From positions 1-5,176 of the forward strand of contig JAHFPR010000158.1 in assembly GCA_023269645.1 (NCBI GenBank): a DNA stretch of 5,176 nucleotides, given 5' to 3'. Positions 1 to 4,844 of the stretch are shown piece after piece (within the stretch, counting starts at the first letter, position 1; each line of letters starts with the position of its first letter). Below the pieces are notes generated by a model. It worked only from the letters and a program-made list of their open reading frames with translations, was not told the DNA's origin and ran no database searches. The stretch is from Alphaproteobacteria bacterium (GTDB lineage Bacteria > Pseudomonadota > Alphaproteobacteria > Rickettsiales > UBA8987). The translations under genes and the position numbers were made by a program.

Positions 1-953
1 GGCGCGAGAATGTAATAGGTGGCCAGCGCGTATTTCGTGTGCGGCAGGGAAATCTCCACGATTTCCGCGCCCGTGTTTTTGAGCCACGCCGCGCCCTGCT
101 CCCACAGTTTCTTGATTTCAGCCGACATTCCATCCACCTGATATTCCTTGGGAATGCCGATACGCTTGCCCTTCATGCTAGCGGAAAGATTCGCCTCCCA
201 TGCGGGGACGGGCAACTCCACGCTGGTGGAATCCTTCGCATCGTAACCCGCCATATTCTCCAGCAGAATGGCGGAATCCCGCACGTTGCGCGCCATCGCA
301 CCCGCCTGGTCGAGCGAGCTTGCGAAGGCGATGATGCCCCAGCGCGAGCAGCGTCCATAGGTCGGCTTGATGCCCGCGATGCCGGTGAACGCGGCGGGCT
401 GGCGGATGGAGCCGCCGGTATCCGTGCCCGTCGCCGCTAGGCAGAGCCGCGCCGAAACCGCCGCCGCCGAACCGCCGGACGAGCCGCCCGGCACGAGGCC
501 GCGCGCATCGCCCTTGCGTCTCCACGGGTTGATGACGTTGCCGTGGTGGCTGGTGATGTTCGCCGATCCCATTGCAAATTCGTCGAGGTTCGTTTTGCCG
601 AGCATCACTGCGCCCGCCGCGAACAGGCTGGCGGTGACGCTGGATTCATAGGGCGGGATGAACTCATGCAATATATGCGAAGCGGCGGTAGTGCGCACGC
701 CCTTGGTGCAGAATAAATCCTTGATGGCCAGGGGGATGCCTTCCAGCGTACCGCCCGCACCATTTGCCAGTTTTCTATCGGATTCAACCGCCTGGTTGAG
801 CGCGAGTTCCGGCGTTTCCGTAATGTAGGCGTTCAAGCCCCGATGCTTCTCGCAGGCGGCGATATAGGCGCGCGTCAACTCCACGGCGGAAACTTTTTTC
901 GCCTTCAGTCCGTCCCGCGCTTCGGCGAGGGTGAGTTGGGTGAGATTCGTCAT
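1..953 (-). CDS. gatA: Glutamyl/aspartyl-tRNA amidotransferase subunit A, N-terminal 317 residues (3' end cut by window edge)
   Basis: GatA is the glutaminase subunit of the cytoplasmic GatCAB complex. It releases ammonia from glutamine, and GatB uses it to amidate misacylated Glu-tRNA(Gln) and/or Asp-tRNA(Asn). I translated the minus strand from ATG 953..951 and found an open frame to the left edge. The amidase signature is intact: Lys78 in GIPLAIKDLF, the cis-serine Ser158 in PGGSSGGSAAAV, and the nucleophile Ser182 in TDTGGSIRQPA. The 24-residue spacing between the two serines matches other amidases of the family. Motifs GKTNLDEFAMGS (119-130) and SRWGIIAFASSLDQAG (203-218) are also typical of GatA. 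The family is about 490 residues, so roughly one third is missing. The start is fixed by a one-base overlap with the gatC stop (TAATG), implying translational coupling. gatB is not in the window. Identification is firm. Confidence 0.97.
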   Translation of the reverse strand, partial: MTNLTQLTLAEARDGLKAKKVSAVELTRAYIAACEKHRGLNAYITETPELALNQAVESDRKLANGAGGTLEGIPLAIKDLFCTKGVRTTAASHILHEFIPPYESSVTASLFAAGAVMLGKTNLDEFAMGSANITSHHGNVINPWRRKGDARGLVPGGSSGGSAAAVSARLCLAATGTDTGGSIRQPAAFTGIAGIKPTYGRCSRWGIIAFASSLDQAGAMARNVRDSAILLENMAGYDAKDSTSVELPVPAWEANLSASMKGKRIGIPKEYQVDGMSAEIKKLWEQGAAWLKNTGAEIVEISLPHTKYALATYYILA

Positions 954-1240
954 TATTCCACCACCCTGGGCACGACGAAGCACCCGAACGAAGCCTCCGG
1001 CGCGTTGGCGAGCACTGCGTCCCGGTTGCCGCCGTCCGTCACGTTATCCTCGCGGAAGCGGAGCGTGTAATCGCCCACGCCCGCCATCGGGGGAACGCTC
1101 TCAATATTCACGGCGGCAAGCTGTTCTATCCAGTTGAAAATACCGGAAAGTTCCTGCGTAAGTTTGGGCACTTCCGCGTCTTCAATGCGGATACGGGCGA
1201 GTTTGGCGATTTTCTTTACGTCAGCGTGAGTGAGGGACAT
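953..1240 (-). CDS. gatC: Glutamyl/aspartyl-tRNA amidotransferase subunit C
   Basis: GatC is the small structural subunit that wraps around GatA and GatB and stabilises the GatCAB amidotransferase. The 95-residue product has the usual length. Its opening, LTHADVKKIAKLARIRI, is the family's N-terminal helix; it is followed by LTQELSGIFNWIEQLAAVN and SVPPMAGV, the second helix and the proline-containing linker typical of GatC. The C-terminal RFREDNVTDGG and a final VPRVVE tail are also family features (most GatC proteins end in a similar VP(K/R)V(I/V)E). It sits 2 bases downstream of the icd stop (TAA-TC-ATG) and overlaps gatA by one base, so it is probably cotranscribed with both. No strong ribosome binding site is visible before its start; coupling to icd translation is likely. 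Identification is firm. Confidence 0.96.
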   Translation of the reverse strand: MSLTHADVKKIAKLARIRIEDAEVPKLTQELSGIFNWIEQLAAVNIESVPPMAGVGDYTLRFREDNVTDGGNRDAVLANAPEASFGCFVVPRVVE

Positions 1241-1242
1241 GA

Positions 1243-2454
1243 TTACTTCGCCATTTCCTTCGCCACTTCGGTGATGAATTGTTCGGTGGTGCTGCCTTTG
1301 CCTTTCCCGGCGATGTCGGCGGTTCCGCGCCCGTCGGTGAGCACTTTGTACATACTGGCTTTCAGGTGGGCGGTGAAGCCGGTGATGTCCGGCCTGCCGC
1401 CCGCCAGTTCCGCCGACCAGTTCATCGCGCCGACCAGTGCCTCCACCAGCCCCAGCGGATCAAGCGAGGTGGATTCTCCTCGCAGCCGCGCCTCGTCCAT
1501 ATCCGAAACCGTGCCGTGCGAGGCCTCGAATTCCTTGATGATCGTGCCGTCCGGCGCGAGGCCGGTGAGCACGGAAGTGAGGAACGCGGGCGAACGCTGG
1601 ATCTGGCTGACGAGGTCGGTGAGCACGTCGCCGTCGTAATTATGTGCGACCATTGCGAAGCCACCTTCCCGCCAGGTTTCGATTTTCATCGTGGCGGCGT
1701 CGGAAATAAGGTGCGCGAGCGTTCCGCCGGTGGCTTTCAGCAACCCCCTGGCGGCGAATTGTTCCTTATAGTGCGCATCGAACACTTTTTTCAGGCGTTC
1801 CCAGAAAGGCTCCTGGAACTTGAACACGGTTTTCTTGGTGACGACGTAGGGCGTGACCCCCGCTTCCAGCGCGCGCTGGAAAAAGCAATGCGCGAGCGGC
1901 TCCAGGGAATCAAGCGGATTGTCGTAAATCACGAACATGGAATCGGCGGGCACTTCGCGCTCCAGAATCGTTTTTACCTCGCCTTTTTCGCTGCGGTAAA
2001 CGATTTCCACTTTGCCTTTTTCGGGGATGTAGGCGGATTGCGCGCCATACTCCCCGCCGACGGCCTGCCGATCGAACAGCACGGGATTTTTGTAGCCGAG
2101 TGCCAGCCCCGGCACGTGGGTGGTATCGCGGCTAATGGTGATGCCGTTCCAGCCGCGCCGCAGTGCCCCGTTCGGCGATCCGAGTGGCTTGATCCCCATT
2201 GCTGCCGCCTGATCCCTGGTGGGGGTGATGGTCGGTTCCTTGAAGATGGATTTGATGCGCGCACCTGCCGTAATCGCATCCTTTACAACTTTATCGTCCG
2301 TAGCACCCCGGTGGCGGCAGGAGAAATCAAAGAACTCCCACGCGCAGGTATCCACGTGCGGCGTGATCCAGCCATCGAGGATGAGCTGCATGGTGTAGCG
2401 GGTCATTTCCTCGCCGGAAATATAGACCATCGGCGGGGTTTTCAGTTTAGGCAT
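1243..2454 (-). CDS. icd: Isocitrate dehydrogenase, type II (eukaryote-like), probably NAD-dependent
   Basis: It catalyses oxidative decarboxylation of isocitrate to 2-oxoglutarate in the TCA cycle. The 403-residue protein aligns by eye with the homodimeric type II family (human IDH1, 414 residues). The substrate site is present: TITPT (75-79), SPNG (93-96), Arg99, Arg109, Arg129 in FDRQAVGGEY, Tyr136 and Lys207. Metal ligands Asp276 and Asp280 lie in NYDGDVLTD, and Asp252 is the likely ligand from the partner subunit. The coenzyme loop is the odd part: family HGTVTRH is HGTVSDM (313-319) here, so the Arg and His that bind the NADP 2'-phosphate are Asp318 and Met319. The usual Asn near the adenine is Asp332. 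I therefore expect NAD preference, although pipelines would probably label it NADP-dependent. The start is supported by GGGAG 5 bases upstream and a good promoter beyond it. It leads a tight unit with gatC and gatA. Confidence 0.95.
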   Translation of the reverse strand: MPKLKTPPMVYISGEEMTRYTMQLILDGWITPHVDTCAWEFFDFSCRHRGATDDKVVKDAITAGARIKSIFKEPTITPTRDQAAAMGIKPLGSPNGALRRGWNGITISRDTTHVPGLALGYKNPVLFDRQAVGGEYGAQSAYIPEKGKVEIVYRSEKGEVKTILEREVPADSMFVIYDNPLDSLEPLAHCFFQRALEAGVTPYVVTKKTVFKFQEPFWERLKKVFDAHYKEQFAARGLLKATGGTLAHLISDAATMKIETWREGGFAMVAHNYDGDVLTDLVSQIQRSPAFLTSVLTGLAPDGTIIKEFEASHGTVSDMDEARLRGESTSLDPLGLVEALVGAMNWSAELAGGRPDITGFTAHLKASMYKVLTDGRGTADIAGKGKGSTTEQFITEVAKEMAK

Positions 2455-2459
2455 GGGTG

Positions 2460-2464
2460 CTCCC
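2460..2464 (-). promoter_or_regulatory. Ribosome binding site of icd
   Basis: Read on the minus strand the sequence is GGGAG followed by 5 bases (CACCC) and the ATG at 2454. This supports the chosen icd start. Confidence 0.65.
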
Positions 2465-2480
2465 GATTGTGCATCGGCGC

Positions 2481-2509
2481 ACTATAGGAGGAAGAAAAGC
2501 GGTTGGCAA
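2481..2509 (-). promoter_or_regulatory. Sigma70-type promoter for icd-gatC-gatA
   Basis: On the minus strand TTGCCA (2509..2504, 5 of 6 to TTGACA) is separated by exactly 17 bases from TATAGT (2486..2481, 5 of 6 to TATAAT). A start about 7 bases further on would give a leader of roughly 20 bases containing the GGGAG ribosome binding site. A perfect TATAAT also occurs at 2522..2517 but has no recognisable -35 box at 16-18 bases. The prediction rests on sequence match alone, using the housekeeping consensus. Confidence 0.6.
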
Positions 2510-2631
2510 GGAGAGCATTATATTTCGCTCCCTGTTCGGACTACTGTCCTCGCAGATGAGCCTGAGCCTTCGGCACTGAAGAGTCGCGAATTACTATCCG
2601 CGCTCCGTACCCACTGAACTCCGACCGCTGG

Positions 2632-2967
2632 CTAAACCGCGAAGCTGTTGCCGCAGCCGCATTTCGCGGTGGCTTTGGGGTTTTTTACCTCGAAACGCGC
2701 ATCGCCGAGGGTTTCCACGTAATCGAGCACCGAGCCTTCCATATAGCCCAGCGAGAGCGCATCCACCAGCACCTCCGCGCCATCCCGCGCGAACAGCGCA
2801 TCATCCGGATGTTTTTCCGCATCGAAATCGAATTTATACTGGAAGCCGGAGCATCCTCCGCCATCCACTGCCACGCGCAGGCGCACACCCGTCTTTTCCT
2901 TGCCAAGAAGGAACGCGATGCGCTTCGCCGCGCTTTCCGAGATTTCTATTTGCTGCCTGTGTTCCAT
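2632..2967 (-). CDS. erpA: A-type iron-sulfur carrier / insertion protein (ErpA/IscA/HesB family)
   Basis: A-type carriers receive Fe-S clusters from the assembly scaffold and deliver them to target apoproteins in the cytoplasm. The 111-residue product has the three invariant cysteines: Cys39 in VDGGGCSGFQYKF and Cys103 and Cys105 in KCGCGNSF near the C-terminus. The intervening DALSLGYMEGSVLDYVE is also typical. I chose the ATG at 2967 rather than the one at 3024, because the 111-residue length fits the family and GAGAG lies 8 bases upstream (2980..2976); the extra 19 residues of the longer frame are unlike the family. It is divergent from dgt across 74 bp. ErpA versus IscA cannot be separated by motif. 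I use erpA because the gene stands alone next to dgt, as in other alphaproteobacteria, and not in an isc or suf cluster. Confidence 0.88.
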   Translation of the reverse strand: MEHRQQIEISESAAKRIAFLLGKEKTGVRLRVAVDGGGCSGFQYKFDFDAEKHPDDALFARDGAEVLVDALSLGYMEGSVLDYVETLGDARFEVKNPKATAKCGCGNSFAV

Positions 2968-2975
2968 ACCGTATA

Positions 2976-2980
2976 CTCTC
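2976..2980 (-). promoter_or_regulatory. Ribosome binding site of the A-type carrier gene
   Basis: On the minus strand the run AAAGAGAG ends 8 bases before the ATG at 2967. It supports that start over the upstream in-frame ATG at 3024. Confidence 0.5.
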
Positions 2981-2994
2981 TTTATCTGAAATTC

Positions 2995-3014
2995 CTGCGG
3001 CCAGAAGGCCGTAG
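2995..3014. repeat. Inverted repeat in the divergent erpA-dgt intergenic region
   Basis: CTGCGGCC and GGCCGTAG surround an AGAA loop. Read as plus-strand RNA this is an 8-bp stem with one G-U pair, placed 28 bases before the dgt start. The core GGCC-N4-GGCC is symmetric on both strands, so it could equally be a protein-binding site or chance. There is no T-tract, so it is not a classical terminator. Confidence 0.35.
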
Positions 3015-3041
3015 CGGGAAGCAAACCGATAGCTACTCCTC

Positions 3042-4247
3042 ATGCCGAAAACTGCCACATTACAGTATAGCGCAGGCGCGGGGCGAATGCTAGCCCCTCA
3101 CGCCACGCATCCGGAGCGTTCGCGCGGGCGGCGGGTGGCTGAGCCTGCGCCGGAGGGACGCTCCGCCTTCCAGCGCGACCGCGACCGCATCATCCATTCC
3201 ACCGCGTTCCGGCGGCTGGAGGCCAAAACCCAGGTGTTCGTCTATTACGAGGGCGACCATTACCGCACCCGTCTCACCCACAGCCTGGAGGTGGCGCAGC
3301 TCACGCGCGACATCTGCCGGGAGCTAGGGCTGGACGAGGATATTGGCGAGGCCATCGCGCTGGCGCACGATCTTGGCCACTCCCCTTTCGGCCATGCGGG
3401 GGAAGATGCGCTGCACGAGGCCATGCGCGATTACGGCGGGTTCGACCATAACGCGCAGACGCTCCGCATCCTCACGCAGCTTGAAAGCAAATACGCGGCG
3501 TTTGACGGCCTCAATCTCACCTGGGAAACTCTGGAGGGTATTGCCAAGCATAACGGCCCCGTGAAAAATCCCCCCCGCGCGCTGGCGGAATATAATGCGC
3601 GGCACGATCTGGAACTACAGAGTTGGCCGGGGCTGGAGGCGCAGATTTCCGCACTCTGCGACGACATCGCCTACAACAATCACGATATTGAGGACGGTGT
3701 GCGTGCCGGGCTGTTCGATCTGCACGCCGTGCGTGCCCTGCCGCTGATCGGCGAGGCGATGTGGGAGGTGGAGCGCGATTATCCCGACATTCCCCCCCGC
3801 CGCCTGATTTACGAAGCGAAGCGCCGCGCCATCAATTGCATGGTGCGCGATCTGGTGGCGGTGACAAGCACCCGCGTGGCGGATTCCGGGGTGAAATCGG
3901 TGGAGGAGGTGCGCGGGGCGGGCTGCGCGCTGGCGGGGCTTTCAGAGGGGGTGGAGCGCAGCGGCAACGCCGTCCGCGAATTCCTGCACGAATTTATGTA
4001 CCGGCATTACAAGGTCAACCGCATGACGAACAAGGCCGCCACCGTGGTGCGCGACCTGTTCCGGTTTTTCCACGCCACGCCGGAATGCCTGCCCACCCAC
4101 TGGCGGGAAGCGGCGGAGGAGGCGGGAGATATGCAATCCCGCGCTGCCGTAATTGCAGATTTCATCGCCGGCATGACCGACCGCTTCGCCTTCGAGGAAC
4201 ACAAGCGCATATTCGATCTGTCCTACCGGCTGATCGGAGGGGAGTGA
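3042..4247 (+). CDS. dgt: Deoxyguanosinetriphosphate triphosphohydrolase-like protein (HD-domain dNTPase)
   Basis: Members of this family hydrolyse dNTPs to the deoxynucleoside and triphosphate, affecting dNTP pools; the substrate preference of this branch cannot be read from sequence. The 401-residue protein has the N-terminal FQRDRDRIIHSTAFRRL (43-59) and the HD-domain metal ligands His80 (RLTHSLEVAQ), His109-Asp110 (ALAHDLGHSPFGH) and Asp207 (CDDIAYNNHDIEDG). GGFDHNAQTLRI (132-143) and FDGLNLTWETLEG (154-166) are further family blocks, and it ends in a typical FDLSYRL tail. The start at 3042 gives the usual 15-20 residues before the APHATHPERSRGR block but lacks a strong ribosome binding site; ATG 3087 (Met16) is a possible alternative. 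It is divergent from erpA and lies one base upstream of the TIMP-like gene. Two runs of seven C occur in frame and are ordinary Pro-Pro-Arg codons. Confidence 0.93.
   Translation: MPKTATLQYSAGAGRMLAPHATHPERSRGRRVAEPAPEGRSAFQRDRDRIIHSTAFRRLEAKTQVFVYYEGDHYRTRLTHSLEVAQLTRDICRELGLDEDIGEAIALAHDLGHSPFGHAGEDALHEAMRDYGGFDHNAQTLRILTQLESKYAAFDGLNLTWETLEGIAKHNGPVKNPPRALAEYNARHDLELQSWPGLEAQISALCDDIAYNNHDIEDGVRAGLFDLHAVRALPLIGEAMWEVERDYPDIPPRRLIYEAKRRAINCMVRDLVAVTSTRVADSGVKSVEEVRGAGCALAGLSEGVERSGNAVREFLHEFMYRHYKVNRMTNKAATVVRDLFRFFHATPECLPTHWREAAEEAGDMQSRAAVIADFIAGMTDRFAFEEHKRIFDLSYRLIGGE
4236..4244 (+). promoter_or_regulatory. Strong ribosome binding site of the TIMP-like gene, inside the dgt 3' end
   Basis: GGAGGGGAG lies within the last Gly-Gly-Glu codons of dgt, with its GGAGGGG core 6 bases before the ATG at 4249. 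It shows that the next gene is translated from this start and probably together with dgt. Confidence 0.75.
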
Positions 4248-4248
4248 G

Positions 4249-4746
4249 ATGATAAGGTTTCAGATTTCAGGTTTCGGGTTTCAGAAGGTTGCTGTTTTTC
4301 TTGCGCTCTTTCTTTCCCCCCTCCCCGCGCTGGCCTGTTCGTGCCCGGCGGGGGATGTGAGCGTGGAGGAGGCGTTCGATGCGTCCGACCTCGTTTTTGT
4401 CGGGAAAGTACAGGAGCTTGCGGCGGGTTTTTACCAGGAGGATGTCCACGCCACGCTGTTTTCTCCCATCGCCGTTTACAAGGGCAGTGCCGAGGGGAAA
4501 GCAATCCCCATTGCGATGGTGGGAACGCCGGACACGTGCGATCTAACCTTCTGGCAAGGAAAGGAATACATTGTCTACGCCTCCTTCGATCAATACCACA
4601 TCTACCGCGCGAGCATCTGCAGCCGGACAAATTTCTCCGCCGGGGCGGATGCCGAAAGGGAGAAACTCGCAAAGCTGGCGAAAGATACGCTGCGCAACCT
4701 TCCGCCCGGCATCGGCAAGCTCACGCCCTTTCCTGCCAAACAATAA
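4249..4746 (+). CDS. Exported TIMP/NTR-like (OB-fold) protein of unknown function
   Basis: Residues 1-29 form a signal peptide: n-region with Arg3 and Lys13, hydrophobic core 14-25, and an ALA cleavage site before Cys30. The mature protein would begin CSCPAGDVSVEEAFDASDLV, followed by FVGKV, then VYKG (76-79), TCDLTFWQGKEYIVYA (96-111) and SICSRTNFS (122-130). This is the plan of the N-terminal domain of animal TIMPs (CSC...AF..SD.V) and of a widespread bacterial exported family. Four cysteines (30, 32, 97, 124; mature 1, 3, 68, 95) match TIMP cysteines 1, 3, 70 and 99, which form two disulfides. In TIMPs the free N-terminal Cys chelates the protease zinc; whether the bacterial version does so is unknown. 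The lipobox is poor (Ala at -3), so a lipoprotein is less likely. The n-region is encoded by a repeat that recurs after the gene. The gene separates dgt from argS, and the second and third residues of the mature chain are invariant in the fold family as I recall it. Confidence 0.75.
   Translation: MIRFQISGFGFQKVAVFLALFLSPLPALACSCPAGDVSVEEAFDASDLVFVGKVQELAAGFYQEDVHATLFSPIAVYKGSAEGKAIPIAMVGTPDTCDLTFWQGKEYIVYASFDQYHIYRASICSRTNFSAGADAEREKLAKLAKDTLRNLPPGIGKLTPFPAKQ
4258..4284 (+). repeat. GGTTTCAG-type repeat, left copy (within coding sequence)
   Basis: This 27-bp copy matches 4773..4799 at 25 of 27 positions; the last 17 bases (CAGGTTTCGGGTTTCAG, 4268..4284) are identical. It is built from degenerate 7-9-base units of the form GGTTTCAG or GGTTTCGG. 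Translated in frame it supplies FQISGFGFQ, the n-region of the signal peptide of the TIMP-like protein. Confidence 0.85.
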
Positions 4747-4759
4747 TTCCTGCCAAACA
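4730..4759 (+). repeat. 13-bp direct repeat spanning the stop codon of the TIMP-like gene
   Basis: TTCCTGCCAAACA occurs at 4730..4742 and again at 4747..4759, separated by four bases (ATAA) that include most of the stop codon. It looks like a short local duplication. Confidence 0.8.
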
Positions 4760-4772
4760 CTAGAAAAACAGC

Positions 4773-4799
4773 TTTCAGGTTGCAGGTTTCGGGTTTCAG
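4773..4799 (+). repeat. GGTTTCAG-type repeat, right copy (argS leader)
   Basis: This is the second copy of the 27-bp repeat at 4258..4284, in the same orientation, 515 bases further on and 27 bases after the TIMP-like stop codon. Together the copies bracket almost the entire gene. Confidence 0.85.
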
Positions 4800-4841
4800 C
4801 TATAAAAGAATCCGGAACCTGAAACCTGTTTACTGAAACCC
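4791..4841 (+). repeat. Inverted GGTTTCAG units upstream of argS
   Basis: GGGTTTCAG (4791..4799) has an exact reverse complement CTGAAACCC at 4833..4841. Its 8-base core also pairs with CTGAAACC at 4819..4826. CAGGTTTC (4783..4790) pairs with GAAACCTG (4821..4828), and TTTCAGGT (4773..4780) with ACCTGAAA (4817..4824). These pairings compete with each other, so several alternative hairpins are possible in the argS leader. None ends in a T-tract, so a simple intrinsic terminator is not supported. Confidence 0.6.
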
Positions 4842-4844
4842 CGG

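Larger units (their letters stand above)
2455..2631. other. Intergenic region between erpA and icd
   Basis: This 177-bp stretch separates two minus-strand genes. The icd-proximal third holds a promoter-like sequence. The rest shows only short imperfect inverted repeats, such as GGAC-TACT-GTCC near 2538..2549. I see no T-tract terminator for erpA, no RNA gene and no convincing open frame. Confidence 0.6.

Noticed and set aside
1279..2487. A 402-codon open frame on the plus strand opposite icd
   Set aside because: It is antisense to a full-length, motif-complete isocitrate dehydrogenase. Its translation is rich in Gly, Arg and His with no recognisable domain, as expected for a shadow frame in GC-rich DNA.
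2447..2518. A 23-codon minus-strand open frame overlapping the icd start, a possible leader peptide
   Set aside because: The best promoter for icd lies inside it, and the predicted transcript would start after its ATG. It has no ribosome binding site of note.
2520..2631. Intrinsic terminator or small RNA after erpA
   Set aside because: Only 3-4-bp stems are visible and there is no T-tract on the minus strand.
2968..3024. N-terminal extension of the A-type carrier from the ATG at 3024
   Set aside because: The added 19 residues do not resemble the family, and a purine-rich ribosome binding site precedes the shorter start at 2967.
3570..3798. Two C7 tracts in dgt (3570..3576 and 3792..3798) as phase-variable sites
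   Set aside because: Both encode Pro-Pro-Arg in the intact frame, seven bases is short, and a housekeeping enzyme is an unlikely phase-variable target.
4223..4672. A 149-codon minus-strand frame opposite the TIMP-like gene, and a 140-codon plus-strand frame at 4341..4763
   Set aside because: Both are low-complexity Arg/Pro- or Gly-rich translations overlapping a gene with signal peptide, ribosome binding site and family motifs.
4773..4841. CRISPR array or transposon ends in the repeat cluster before argS
   Set aside because: The units are short, degenerate and unevenly spaced, in both orientations, with no spacers of constant length and no transposase gene nearby.
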